Of a stretch of 64,000 nucleotides of DNA, positions 21,658 to 32,597 are shown one piece after another. How positions within the stretch are numbered: position 1 is the first letter of the stretch; each line of letters starts with the position of its first letter. The position numbers and the translations under genes are program-made. The stretch is from Septoria linicola (lineage: Eukaryota; Ascomycota; Dothideomycetes; Mycosphaerellales; Mycosphaerellaceae). Location: contig CP099426.1 in the NCBI GenBank assembly GCA_024114885.1, positions 620,001-684,000 of the forward strand. The letters are read 5' to 3'. The notes beneath the pieces are model-generated. The model saw only the letters and a program-made list of their open reading frames with translations, made no database searches and was not told the origin of the DNA.

Positions 21658-22128
21658 ATGGATGCCACAGGTAATGAGAGTAACGGCACTCGGGGTGATC
21701 GCTTCGCTCTGGCGTACGCGACGAACAAAACACCAGTACAACTGTCAGCAGATAGTGACATCAAAACCTACAACCAATACCTCGAGCAAAAGCCCGGCAT
21801 CACTATCCCTGGCGGAACTGTCCTGAGATATGTCGACATCTCGCCAGGCAATACTTCTCCAATGCACCGCACTGTCTCGCTCGACTGTGGCGTCGTGCTT
21901 GAGGGCCAAGTTGAAGCTGTACTGGACAGCGGAGAGGTGAGGTTGTTGAATCGAGGTGACATCGTGGTGCAGCGGGCAACGCAACACGCATGGAAGAATG
22001 CTAGTCAGACAGAGTGGGCGAGGATGTTGTATGTCTTGCAGGAGGCCAAGCCGGTGGAGCTGAAAAATGGGAAGGTGCTAGGGGAGGATTATGGAGGGAT
22101 GGAAGGTGTGAGGGCAAGTGCGTCGTAG
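21658..22128 (+). CDS. Cupin-domain protein
   Basis: 156 residues. The single conserved barrel contains GTVLRYVDISPG, SPMHRTVSLDCGVVLEG, RLLNRGDIVVQRATQHAWKN and a WARMLYVLQEAKPVE end, the pattern of small fungal cupins annotated around aromatic and polyketide metabolism genes. The two cupin histidines (MHRT and QHAW) are visible. Relatives that I recall carry a longer N terminus, and only 39 bp separates this start from that of the divergent monooxygenase, so an upstream exon may be missing or lost. Substrate unknown. The divergent pairing with the FAD monooxygenase suggests co-regulation. Confidence 0.75.
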   Translation: MDATGNESNGTRGDRFALAYATNKTPVQLSADSDIKTYNQYLEQKPGITIPGGTVLRYVDISPGNTSPMHRTVSLDCGVVLEGQVEAVLDSGEVRLLNRGDIVVQRATQHAWKNASQTEWARMLYVLQEAKPVELKNGKVLGEDYGGMEGVRASAS

Positions 22129-22468
22129 GATGTAGCCTTGTCATTAGAGACGGTGTCGATGCGTCCTGTCAGACTGTATCAATGTAAAAGTGATAGTTTC
22201 TGGGTTGACTTTAAACGTGCAGCAGCTCTCGCCAGACCCTGGTCAATCTTTCCGGACAGCTGTGTGAGACAGCAACAAGTCGACAGCGAGTCGGCTCCTA
22301 ATGATCCCAGCACAACATTGCTTGTCAGTCGACTACTGTACGCGAATGTATTCCCTTCACTTCTTGTTGGCAATGTCCACGTTACCATAATTCAATCTCC
22401 ATTGCAGTCGGCGGTGACGACCGAAACGTTCCTTTCCCGTTCGACTTCAATTCGATAGTTCTAGATCG
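22129..22468. other. Intergenic region, no gene seen
   Basis: Downstream of the cupin gene and upstream of the glycosyltransferase-like gene, so it should hold a terminator and a promoter. Neither is distinct in sequence. Confidence 0.4.
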
Positions 22469-24739
22469 ATGCGCCGCATGGCCTTGAACCACGACGAGGA
22501 ACTCGGCAAACGCGACGATGACTTCCGCCCACGGCGACACCAGCGATCGCCCTCTTCTTCGGTGACATCGACTTTTCCATTCAAATGGCGGCGACGCAGA
22601 GTGCTGGTGGTCATAGGCGTGCTGTTCCTGATCTATGTCATCCATCTGTATGTCCCTGGCGGACTTGGTACGGGCTACCAGACAGACACATTCAAACCAA
22701 AACCCGCGCGAACTTTTGCAGGTCACGATGCTATTCTCGCCAAAGAGCCGCGAGGCGCACCACCACGCGATTGGGATGCTGAGGGAGAAGACCAGACCGC
22801 GAAACACTACTACAATGGGCCCACCAAGTTCTACAAGCTCGGAGGCACTCTACAAAGAGCCTCAAGGACTATGGGCATCTCTCCGCAGAATCGCAATGTG
22901 CTGTTCGTTGCTGCATCGCTGAAGAGTGTGGCCAACTTGATCCCAATGGCTTGCGAAATGGCCAAGGAGGACAAGAACAATGCTCACTTCGCCGTGTTCG
23001 GCAGGAGTCCACTATCAATTGAGGTCATTCAAGAGCTGAACGGCATCGATGAGACGTGCGGCATCCACTGGCACGATGCACGAGGAGACTACGCAGAATA
23101 TAGCAGCGATGCACGAGTCGAGTCGGCTGTGAGAGGAGCGATGAAGCACATTCAGGAGTACTTGCATCCTCAAGTAATGATCATGGATGACAGCAGGTTA
23201 GAAGAAGCATTCTTCACCACTGCTATGCAAAAGAAGGCCAAGGACATGGAGAAGGCATTGATAGAGGTACCACGAGGCAGATACGAAGACTTCCTGTGGA
23301 TGACCAAGCTAGGCGCGGGTAGCCTTGCGCATTGGTTCAGTCCGACACTTGACATTGTGATACAAGCGCCGCGGGGTAGCTCTGGCCGACTCATACGTCT
23401 GCTCCAGAGCTTGTACAATGCAGACTATCGAGGTCTGAAAGCGCCGCGGCTGAATATCGAACTGCCTCCAGACATTGAGCCAGGCCTGCAGAACTATCTG
23501 AATGGCTTCTCGTGGCCTCCAAACAAGGTTGCATCGCAACCAAATTTACTCACGATCCATCATCGTATCCCGTCGCAACGAATGAGCTCCGAGCAGGCAT
23601 CCTTGCGCTTCGTAGAGTCCTTCTACCCAACACAACACAACGACCACCATGTTTTGCTGTTGTCACCACAAGCAGCAGTCAGTCCACTGTACTATCAGTA
23701 CCTGTACTATGCAATACTCAACCACAGATACTCCACCTATGGTGCCTCCGATGCAGAAAACCTGCTTGGTGTTTCACTTGACGTGCCCGTCACCACTTTG
23801 AATGGAACAGAGCCCTTCAAAGGGCCCAAAGTTTCCGACATGAGCTACAGCAAAGTCGATGACAATCAAGAGATCAAGAAGGAGGACGATTCACCCTTCC
23901 TATATCAGGCGCCCACAGCGAAAGCAACACTGATATTTGGCGACAAATGGGCAGCATTCCACGACTTTCTCACCAATCGCCTACAAGCATCACACCTAGG
24001 GCATGCGAAGAAAGGCCCCAAGCTAGTATCTGAGACCGAGCCGGCTTGGCTTGAGTACCTGCTGGAGTTGATGAGTGCCCGTAACTGGCTTGTGCTTCAT
24101 CCGGCAACGCCTTTGGTCACAATCCACAATGAGTTGGCACAGATTCCAGAAGAGTATACACGGCCTGCAGTGGCAGACAAAGAACCTTCGAAGCCGACGC
24201 CAGAGCATCCAGAAGAGGAGGCATTCATACTTTCAGCAGACGTACCGGTGATCGCTGAACATCGTGAAGCTGAATTGGAGCAAAGCCCTACGCCGCTCCA
24301 CAAGCTGTTGCCGTTCGGCGGAGAAATTCAGAACATAGCCCAGTTGCCACACCTTGGCTTTGATGGTCAAGTCACTACCGTTTCTGCCCTGACTGATCTC
24401 CAAGATGACTATGTCAAGTTCTTTCGGAAAGCCATAGGTGGTTGCACAGGCGAAGCCGTATCTCGACCACGCAAGATTGACCCTGTCAGAACGAATGACC
24501 TGTTCTGTCTGCCAGGTGAGCTTCCAAGGTACGCGGATGAGATGGCGCCCGAACTGGACTTTGACGAGGCTGAAGAGATCGCTTTAGCCATCGCTGAAGG
24601 CAGCAAGGCTCACGCGGACGCGGAAGATGTTCCTGAACCGATGCAGGAGGGTATTGGCGCTTCGACCAAAGCTACCAAACCAGGCATGGTGAAATTGGTG
24701 ATCCCAGAGAAGGCTCGCCCTGAGGACGATGCGAAATAA
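22469..24739 (+). CDS. Type II membrane glycosyltransferase-like protein
   Basis: An intronless frame of 756 residues. A basic N-terminal tail (FKWRRRR) precedes one hydrophobic anchor at about 44-62 (VLVVIGVLFLIYVIHLYV), which gives a short cytosolic tail and a large lumenal body. Motifs that fit the fungal family commonly annotated as glycosyl transferase family 2 include NRNVLFVAASLKSVANLIPMA, a VMIMDDS segment, FLWMTKLGAGSLAHW and DIVIQAPRGSSGRLIRLL. The C-terminal 150 residues are acidic. A Golgi location is likely. Donor and acceptor cannot be told from sequence. Two methionines lie close together (residues 1 and 4); the first was used. Confidence 0.7.
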   Translation: MRRMALNHDEELGKRDDDFRPRRHQRSPSSSVTSTFPFKWRRRRVLVVIGVLFLIYVIHLYVPGGLGTGYQTDTFKPKPARTFAGHDAILAKEPRGAPPRDWDAEGEDQTAKHYYNGPTKFYKLGGTLQRASRTMGISPQNRNVLFVAASLKSVANLIPMACEMAKEDKNNAHFAVFGRSPLSIEVIQELNGIDETCGIHWHDARGDYAEYSSDARVESAVRGAMKHIQEYLHPQVMIMDDSRLEEAFFTTAMQKKAKDMEKALIEVPRGRYEDFLWMTKLGAGSLAHWFSPTLDIVIQAPRGSSGRLIRLLQSLYNADYRGLKAPRLNIELPPDIEPGLQNYLNGFSWPPNKVASQPNLLTIHHRIPSQRMSSEQASLRFVESFYPTQHNDHHVLLLSPQAAVSPLYYQYLYYAILNHRYSTYGASDAENLLGVSLDVPVTTLNGTEPFKGPKVSDMSYSKVDDNQEIKKEDDSPFLYQAPTAKATLIFGDKWAAFHDFLTNRLQASHLGHAKKGPKLVSETEPAWLEYLLELMSARNWLVLHPATPLVTIHNELAQIPEEYTRPAVADKEPSKPTPEHPEEEAFILSADVPVIAEHREAELEQSPTPLHKLLPFGGEIQNIAQLPHLGFDGQVTTVSALTDLQDDYVKFFRKAIGGCTGEAVSRPRKIDPVRTNDLFCLPGELPRYADEMAPELDFDEAEEIALAIAEGSKAHADAEDVPEPMQEGIGASTKATKPGMVKLVIPEKARPEDDAK

Positions 24740-25197
24740 ATGGGCTGTGAAGTCTCAGTGAGTCTTGAATGGTATGACACGTGCTCGGAAAACCTGCACA
24801 CAGAATGTATGGATGAGGTGAGCTTCTTGGTCCGCCTGCAAGACGGGAGGACGGCTCCATTCGTGACGAAGGCCAAGACAGACGGAGCCTCAAACGCGTC
24901 AGGACATCTCTGATCGCGTAGCCATCGCTGTGGTAAGCTCAGCTTCCCAGCCTTGTCCGTGGGACCCCAATGGATCACTTCGATTTCCGATAGATTGTTC
25001 CTTGCTTGGCTCACGTAGCACGGCGTCTGTAGTGCATTTAGCACAACATCAGATCAAGATCCAAGAACATCAGTCCAAAGCATCGCGGACCATGCAGGAA
25101 GCATTGACACCAATGTACAGTGCAAGTATAGAAGTATGTCGCACACTCAGGTAGGTCTCTGAACCATTTCATAATACACCATTGTGGCATCACGACT
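24740..25197. other. Intergenic region, no gene seen
   Basis: Holds the 3' flank of the glycosyltransferase-like gene and the promoter of the yellow/MRJP gene. No RNA gene or repeat seen. Confidence 0.4.
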
Positions 25198-26508
25198 ATG
25201 AAAACAGCTCTTACAGCAACGGGTTCCGCCCTGTTCGCTTTAGCTTCGGCACAAAGTAACAATGGCAATGGACTTGACGCCAACTCCCTCTTGAGAGATC
25301 CTGGCACTTATGGACCTGAAATCGAACTGGTTCACCTATACGCTGGCGATCCCCAATTTCCAACAGGAATCACAGTCTCGCGAGAAGGTCGACTCTTCTC
25401 CAACTATCCAGGTGCTCTCGACCCAGCCAACACCAACAATGGCACGAATGGTCGCTTCACTATTGCGGAGCTGATCAATGGCACGTCCGAGATTGCCTGG
25501 CCGAGCGTAGAAATCAACAACCCACCTGGAGGTGCAATCAACTATACCACCACGCCGCCAACGGGTGCAAACTATGAAGACTACCTGATCGGCTCACAAT
25601 CAATTGTCATTGATGCTGCCAACCGTGCATGGATTCTCGACACTGGACGAGTAGCTCTGCCTAATGGAGTTATCGTCAATGCCTCTCCGGGCGGCGCCAA
25701 GCTCATCGGAGTCCACCTCAACAACGACACGGTCTTCCAAACAATCGTCTTCCCTCCTACTGTCGCATACCCAGACTCCTACCTCAACGACCTCCGCATC
25801 GACCTCAACCCCAACGTCACCGAATCGGGCAAAGGCATCATCTACATCACCGACTCCTCCCTCGAAGGCCGCAACGGCATCGTCATGGCAGACATCGGCA
25901 CAGGCGAAACCTGGCGCCACCTCGACGGAAATCCAGCAGTTCGCATCGACCGCCAATTCGTCTTCTCCCTCTGGGGCAACGTCGCCTACGGCTTCCAAGC
26001 TCCCTCAGGTCCCTTTGCTTACACAAACTTCGGCGCCGACGGCATCGCCCTCTCTGCAGACGGCGAAACGCTCTTTTGGAAAAACGTCGCAGGGCGGAAT
26101 ATGTACTCTATCCTTACCGAACGACTCCGCGACCGCTCCAACATGTCTGAATGGCTCGCGCAAAGCGCTATTCGCAATTGGGGTGAGACAGGTGTCTCCG
26201 ACGGCCTCGAAACAGACACGAATAACCTCATCTATCACGCTCACGCTGAAGCGAATGCTGTTGCGGTGTTCAATCCTGCGAACGCGAGTCATGAGATTTT
26301 CGTGAGGGATCCGAGGATTAATTGGGCGGATACGTTGAGTGTGGGCTGGGATGGGTATTTGTATTTTACGAATAATCAGTTACCGTTGAGTGCGGGTTTT
26401 GCTCCTGGGACGGATAGGAGGCAGCCGCCGTATTCGTTGTTGAGGGTGCCGTTGCCAAATAATGGGTCGAAAATTGGGGTTGATGTTGCGAGGGAGGCGG
26501 GACATTGA
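25198..26508 (+). CDS. Secreted major royal jelly/yellow family protein
   Basis: 436 residues, no intron. A signal peptide is clear (MKTALTATGSALFALASAQ, cleavage near residue 19). The body has the six-bladed propeller motifs of the MRJP/yellow family: FPTGITVSREGRLFSNYP near the start, IVIDAANRAWILDTG at about 137-151, YLNDLRIDLN, GIIYITDSS, then GADGIALSADGETLFWKNVAGR and SDGLETDTNNLIYHAH. There are many N-glycosylation sites (NGT, NNT, NMS). Fungal members are secreted; their substrates are mostly unknown. The middle third is unusually GC-rich with C-ending codons. Confidence 0.88.
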   Translation: MKTALTATGSALFALASAQSNNGNGLDANSLLRDPGTYGPEIELVHLYAGDPQFPTGITVSREGRLFSNYPGALDPANTNNGTNGRFTIAELINGTSEIAWPSVEINNPPGGAINYTTTPPTGANYEDYLIGSQSIVIDAANRAWILDTGRVALPNGVIVNASPGGAKLIGVHLNNDTVFQTIVFPPTVAYPDSYLNDLRIDLNPNVTESGKGIIYITDSSLEGRNGIVMADIGTGETWRHLDGNPAVRIDRQFVFSLWGNVAYGFQAPSGPFAYTNFGADGIALSADGETLFWKNVAGRNMYSILTERLRDRSNMSEWLAQSAIRNWGETGVSDGLETDTNNLIYHAHAEANAVAVFNPANASHEIFVRDPRINWADTLSVGWDGYLYFTNNQLPLSAGFAPGTDRRQPPYSLLRVPLPNNGSKIGVDVAREAGH

Positions 26509-27318
26509 AGTGAAGAGGGACAATTACTCGATCCGGTAGTATCAGATATCGAAAGTCGACGTCGTGTGCAGACCAAAGATTTCAGAAGCGTATACTGATT
26601 CCCTACATATTACCTTCAGCTTTGTACCCGAACATGCTCAGCTGTATTTACCTTAACTCAAGGACACCATCTAGCACCACCTTGATGCAGCATTTGCACG
26701 GCGTGGCGACGGTACGGTCCCCATCTTCTTAGCCAAACAACCACACAATACTGCGCCTCTGTGACTCAATAACAACAGTGCAACAGAAATCAGTCCAATA
26801 GAACTATTGATCTTGTGGCTCGTCGGCCGCGGCTCGCAGCGGGAAGGATCCCCCGCGCAGAAAGAACCTAACTAGTCAAAGTGGCCATGTGCCAGCTCGC
26901 GTTCTCTGCTGTGCGACATTTGTGGCTGACTTGCTGACTGGAACTTGGCGAAAGGGAGAGGTCGAAGTAGAGTCATCACCCTCCTCCGGTCTTCTGCGAT
27001 GCAACGCGATCGTGTTCGCGTGTGGCGCGGCTGATGGTGCATTGCATGGCGAGTGCTTACTGAAGGTTGCATCGTACTTGGCTTCTGCGGAGTGATTACG
27101 AGACGGTCGCAGTGGGCTGTAGATGCCTGGTAAGCTGAGGTGTTGACGAGTTCGGAAGGCGGCTGACATCTGTAGGCAAGAGCGATAGATGTAGAGAGAG
27201 TATAACTGCAGGTGTTCGTCACGAGCTGGAAACTGTTTCTTGCATCAGCGCAACAACAAGACATACAGCTCCAGATATTCAGTTTCACTACCAAACACTT
27301 GATCCATAAGAAAAAGCC
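26509..27318. other. Intergenic region and promoter of the NIS1-like gene
   Basis: No gene seen in 26509-27200. A TATAACT element at 27201-27207 lies 112-118 bp before the next start, and the leader (about 27240-27318) is A/C-rich with no upstream ATG, so it reads as a strong promoter for the secreted protein that follows. Confidence 0.5.
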
Positions 27319-28273
27319 ATGTGGACCACCATCCTTCCAGCACTTGCTCTTGCTGGTGCTGCGAGTGCTCGCATTGTCGGCCTCGCAGCTCCTAAGACAA
27401 TAGTCGCGAATGAGACCTTTACTGTTACTCTTATCACCGAGAACTACATTCAGTCAGTCAAGGATCTGGTGGCCGCGTTCGCTTTGACACCACGAGTCGA
27501 TCTCGATGGCTTCATCGGCACAGAGTATCTGGGCTCCTACTATCTCGGACCAGGTAAGCCACGACCATCACGCAGCACTGAAAAGGATATGAATGAACAT
27601 GCTCGCAGACAAGTCGAATGTCTTGACCAATTTCACATTTGAGGTCACTGCGCCTGCTACCAACGTGGGCACCTACCTGTCAGGTGTAGTGACTTCTCTT
27701 TACGGCGCTTCCAATGGAGCGACCACGCTCCAGTGGAACGTGCCAATCACCTTCGGGGATGAAGTCAGCGCTGAACAGGTGTCCACCTTCGAAGGTAGCA
27801 ATGTCTGTTCAGCGAGCACGCCGTCAGAGCCAGATAGCAACACTACTACCACGACTCCGCCATCTACAGGACCAACCTCACTGCCAGCGACTGGAGACTG
27901 CTTCCCAACAGCCACACAGACACTGATCCAGTCGTCACTGGTCTATGCCAACGCTCTTATCGACAGCATCGTCCAGTCGAACAACCAGACTGGTCGCCAG
28001 AATCTTGGTCAGCTGAACGGCTTTCTAGGCGACGTTTCAGCAGCTGTAGGTGTCGGTCGGGGCGGCGGGTCCTGCAACAATCCATCCCCGCCTTCCTGGC
28101 CACCTCTTTCACCAGCCGACTCGCAAATTCGCGCGATCTCGATTCTGCGCGACGTGCAGGGCGCACTTCAGGCCGAGCAGGGAGCGATTCTGGAGTGCAA
28201 TGAAACCCAGGCGAAGAGTATTCAGTGCACGGTGCTGAAGCTGGTCGATAACCTGGATTCGTACTATGCGTAG
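27319..28273 (+). CDS. NIS1-like secreted effector with an extra C-terminal domain
   Basis: Exons 27319-27553 and 27609-28273 (GTAAGC...CGCAG intron), 299 residues. A signal peptide (MWTTILPALALAGAASA) is followed by a NIS1-type immunoglobulin-like module: ARIVGLAAPKTI, TLITENYIQSVKDL, GTEYLGSYYLGP, KSNVLTNFTFEVT, SLYGASNGATTLQWNVPITFGD. NIS1 proteins of plant-associated fungi are about 160 residues long and are known to dampen receptor-kinase immune signalling in the host. Here a Thr/Pro linker (about 165-185) leads into an additional 110-residue region with helical, leucine-rich sequence and four cysteines. That tail is not part of any NIS1 protein I know. Role in this organism is inferred. 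Confidence 0.75.
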
Positions 28274-29167
28274 GTGTCATGAAGGAGTGGCGCGACGGCA
28301 AAGGTAAGGTGAACAGGCAGTCAGCTGGTGGTAGTGGTAATAGGCGGATATTCCGCGTGGCACGCAGACCAAGAAATTGGCGTTGTCCAAGAGTCAAAGT
28401 ATTGTTTGGAGAGCACGACTGGCGAGTGGAGAGCTTGTGCTGACAACATCACGTGCACCACCATCCAGCTTCTAGTTAGACTTCTCGTCGGCTTCCACCA
28501 CTTCTTGCGCAACATGAAATAACATTTTATCTAGCACGAAGTCTCGCCGCAATTCAAGCTGAGTAGCAGCCAGTGTCACTATGAGCAGATCGGCTCACCA
28601 CGTCGGGTGCAGACAAGCAACTCCAGAGTCACCTCACCGTAGCGAAGCATCCTCACAATCAGCCTCAACCGAGAGCAGCTTTGCCCGCAGCTGAAAATCC
28701 TACCAACAAGCGTGATCTCTACGCGATGTGTTGGAGAACAGTGAATCCACTGGCTAGTATACCACGTCTTTCGTGTTACTGCAAGCCATTCACACGGAGT
28801 CTCCGCTGCTTTGCTGCAGCTCTGGCACCACCGAGGCATGTCCGCTTTCCTAAAGCGTGTCTAGAGGATCTCTATCGAGACATGCCCGTGCGTTACTTTT
28901 CCACGTGGAGAGGTCCAGGCAGTCCACATCCGACTTTGCTTCACCCAAATCCTCTCGGTGAGCTGGCTCACTATACTACTAGACCGACGCCTTAGCACGA
29001 CATTGCAGAGTCTCGGCGCTTGCTGCAGATTCGGCGCAGAATCTATCGGATCATGGCGTCCAAGGTAAATAGTATACATGCTCCCTTCACGACGTTTTCC
29101 TCTGTGCTGTTTGTTCGACGACCAATCATTGCACACTAATACTGCAGCTTGGCCAAGCTTCTTCGAC
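28274..29167. other. Intergenic region, no gene seen
   Basis: Short frames on both strands without motifs. Near the right end, 29053-29148 could be a 5' leader exon and intron of the next gene (ATGGCGTCCAAG then a GTAAAT...CTGCAG intron), but that frame does not join the main coding frame. Confidence 0.4.
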
Positions 29168-31245
29168 ATGGACGGCAAGAAAGAAGTTCGCGTTACTGAG
29201 CGGACGATCTCGTTCGAGCCCTCGAATAATGCCCATGAGACTGCTGAGCAACGAGAGGCTCGCGAGGATGCAGAGATAAAATTGGAGGCTGGAGCAGGCA
29301 GTGATCGCTCGAGTTTGGATGACCCCGATTGGAAGCCTGGATACATGAATCGTTTTCCGTAAGGTTTGGGTGCAATATAAGATGACTGCGACTGACTGGT
29401 GGTAGATGGCTTGGATTCGGCTCGCTGGTAGTCGTTTTGCTGTGCGCAATCGCATGCGTGTTAACACTCGTCTTCGCGCAAGGAAAATCTGAAAGTGAAT
29501 GGCCAGAGCAGATCGCACCAAACGTTATCATCACAGTTCTCAACAGTTGTGCCAATCTTGCCTTTGGTATTGCGATCAGCAATGGTATCGCCATCGCCTG
29601 GTGGCGCAAGACTCTCCATGGATCCACAATCGAGCAGCTCAACAGGTCCTGGCTCTTCTCATCTTCCGTTAAAGACGTCGTGCTCGGAGCCAAGTACTTC
29701 AACTTTATTGCGCTTGCAGCACTCGCTGCCAAGTTGACGATCATTGATGGCGCGCTCTTGCAAAAGTCGTATGGCACTGAGATTAGAGCGGACAAGCCAG
29801 TCGAGGTTCAGGTCCTTGGCTATGCCAACGAGACTATTCCTATGACTGGTCGTGTGGCTGGACGTGAGTTCCGACCGGCGCTATTGGCGAAGAACTTCAA
29901 CGACGATCTCAAAGTGTGGGCACAAGGAGGCGGCCTCTTGCCTAACATCTACACGGGCTGTGATGGTCTTTGCTTCCTCGGTGTTCCAGGTGCTGGATTC
30001 GAGTTCGACTGTGCTGCGCCGGAACAAGTCAACATTGATTATGGCGTCCAGCTACCGAATGCAACAGCAGCACTATCTAACTGTACAGCGCAGGCTGATG
30101 GGACATTCAACACGACCGAATGTCAGCAAGCTCAGCAGAACTTCTCCGCGGAATTGTTCCATCTCACCTTCACTGCCGTATACGACAACAGTGAGGCGAA
30201 TTACAGCTGGATCAACATGAGCATTGTTTCCACGAATGCGACGACCACCGGAGACACTTGCCCGGGGACATCAACAAGGCAGATCTGTAAGCTGCGTCCT
30301 GCGATCATTGACTACCCTGTCAGGATCGAGAACTTCAAGGACTCTCACTCTGTGCGAAGCATGTCCTTGGGCGTGGATCCGAACAAGCAGGACAATTCGA
30401 CGTTCAAGCAATTCGACACGGTCAAGAAGCAACAGAACGGCTTCAACATCATTTCTTACAACGATGTCCATGAAGACTTCGTCAGCAATGGCTTGGACAC
30501 CCGAACCCGCGTTGGTGGCGTGGCATTGGGTCTCGAGACATATCTCGGCGGTCGTGCCAGCATGACGTATGGCGGTGTTAATGGCTATGCACTCGAGCAG
30601 ACTGGCAATGCTGCTGTCTACCTTGATAACGACCTAGGAACGCAGCAAGGTCGACTCCAGACTTCCAACGAGTGTGGCTTCCAATACGTGAACCCCATGG
30701 AGGAACAGCATCTCGACAAGAAATTGGAGCTTCTCGACCCAGAAGGTAACTACGATGTGCCTAGTATCGTGGGCAAGATCAACCAGATCATGTTTTCCCT
30801 GGCTCTCGATATCTCGAATGAAGACGATGACAAAGATGTCGTTGGAGGCACCAGAAACCGAACAGCCACGCTGTACCGCGACACAATCCACTATAAGATA
30901 GACGAGAACTATATGTGGGGCGCGTTTGCGACAATCATATTGTGTATATTTTGCGTCCTGCCAGTTTACTGGGGCTATTGGCAGCTCGGACGCAACGTTA
31001 CTCTTGGACCTTTCGAGATTGCTGCTGCTTTCCGTGCTCCAAACCTCTATCACGAATCGAACAAGCCGATTGACAAGCTGATCAAGACTGAAGTTGGCGG
31101 ACGTGAAGTCAAGTTCGGGGCTATCACAAGTGGCGATGATGCTGGAAAGATTGGTGTTGCAGAACCGGAGGTTGTGTCGAGGATCCATCCTGCAGCGACT
31201 CCTGCTGCGATCAAACGAATTTCTTCGATGCGGCACTCGAAGTAG
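29168..31245 (+). CDS. Large fungal membrane protein of unknown function
   Basis: Exons 29168-29358 and 29406-31245 with a GTAAGG...GGTAG intron, 676 residues. An acidic N-terminal tail of about 60 residues precedes a transmembrane segment (FGSLVVVLLCAIACVLTLVF), then a second (NVIITVLNSCANLAFGIAI) and a third (YFNFIALAALAAKLTII). A long, probably extracellular region follows with about ten N-glycosylation sites and paired cysteines (for example CDGLC). One last helix (WGAFATIILCIFCVLPVYWGY) leads to a cytosolic tail starting LGRNVTLGPFEIAAAF. This arrangement and the post-helix LGR..TLGPFEIA motif recur in a common family of uncharacterised ascomycete membrane proteins. Function unknown. Confidence 0.72.
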
Positions 31246-31620
31246 AGCACGCCGCTTAAGAGGTTACGATTGTCATGCTGATGAGATATGATGTACGATC
31301 TGATAGACACATAGATGATTGTATGACTAAGCATACTTCACTTCACAGAGCTCCACGCTGAGCACAAGACGAGTCACGCAACACATTCCTCTTAGAACCA
31401 CAATTTCCAGAGCTTGTTTAGGCCTAAGACTGCCACAGATAGGAGGTCACCATCATGGGATGAGATCGCTACGTAGGTGTCCTCGCCCATGACTCGCCAG
31501 TCACATTACGTCACAACCCACTGAACAACACCTCCTCCTGGCATTCTCACTCAGACTCAGCATATCTACCCCTCTCAGATCTATTCTAATAGCCTCAGGA
31601 ACACAGCACTATCGCCCAGC
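31246..31620. other. Intergenic region, promoter of the SDR gene
   Basis: The right half is C/T- and CA-rich (ACAACACCTCCTCC, CTACCCCTCTC) as in fungal leaders. No other feature seen. Confidence 0.4.
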
Positions 31621-32515
31621 ATGTCCAAAGCCCCCAAGAAAAAGCTCACCGAAGACGAAAAAGCCGCCAAGCACGGCGCCCTAGTCGTCTTCGGCTCCGG
31701 CCCAGGCATAGGCCGCAACGTCGCCTCGCTCTTCGCGGAAAAGGGCTTCTACAAGATCTACCTCCTCTCGCGAAATCAAGAACGCCTACAAGAAGACATT
31801 GATTTCGTGAAGAAAGCTGCCCCCGAGGCGAGCGTCAAAGCTATTGCCCTCGATCTTGAGGATCCGGGGAAAGTGCGAGCTGCGCTGGCGGAGCTGGATT
31901 CGAGGTTGTATGGGAAGTCGTTGGAGTGTGTGTTGTATAATGCTGCGAGAGTGGGGCAGAGTAAATTGATGGAGTGGAGTGCGGTGAATTATGAGGCGGA
32001 TTTGAGGGTATGTTTTCCTAGGTTTGCTTCTTCGGTTGTGAGAGGATGTGGTTGGCTAACGTGATGTCTCCAGATCTCGGTGGTGAGTATGCTCATGGTC
32101 GCTCAGTGGGCTATGCCGCAGCTCGAGGCCGCGGCGAAGAAGGAGTATTATACTCCAGCTTTCTTGGTGACTAGTGGTGGGCTGTATAAGAATCCCTTTC
32201 CACAATTCGTAAGTGTTAAGAGTGGTATCGAGTGAGATGATACAAATGCTGACGAAGTCCCAGTTCTCATTGGCTTCATGCAAAGCCGCACAATACAGCC
32301 TAATGCACAGCTTGCACAAAGAGTACGGCCCAAAAGGTGTGCATTCGGCGGCTATCGTGGTCGAAGGCAAGGTTGCCGACGATTCGAAGGTGACTACTGC
32401 TCGCAATGTGGCAGAGAAGGCTTGGGAATTGTTTGAGCAACCGGCGCCAGGCGACATAGACACGACGATACAGGACCCGGACTATCTTGAGTTTATTAAG
32501 AAGTCCGAAGCGTAG
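31621..32515 (+). CDS. Short-chain dehydrogenase/reductase-like protein lacking the catalytic tyrosine
   Basis: Exons 31621-32007, 32074-32208 and 32264-32515; 257 residues. Both introns have GTATGT/GTAAGT donors and CAG acceptors and keep frame. A Rossmann fold is indicated by VVFGSGPGIGRNVASLFA at residues 22-39, an LSRN segment after strand two and YNAARVG in place of the usual NNAG. The active-site helix reads FSLASCKAAQYS: the lysine is present, but the residue four before it is Leu, not the Tyr of the usual YxxxK. It is therefore either a non-catalytic or a mechanistically different member of the superfamily. Substrate unknown. Confidence 0.75.
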
Positions 32516-32597
32516 TCTTCGCCAGCCATGTCTACCAAACTAGATTATTCGGACAATTCCACACCCTGCTGGCAATCTGTCAGAATCGCCTTAGAGC

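Noticed and set aside
25600..25998. Long minus-strand and frame-shifted frames inside the yellow/MRJP gene
   Set aside because: Produced by C-ending codon bias of the real gene; sequences are low-complexity Val/Asp/Glu or Ser/Thr.
29053..29148. Extra coding first exon (ATGGCGTCCAAG) for the large membrane protein
   Set aside because: Joining it over the GTAAAT...CTGCAG intron puts the downstream sequence in the wrong frame; it may be a 5' UTR intron instead.
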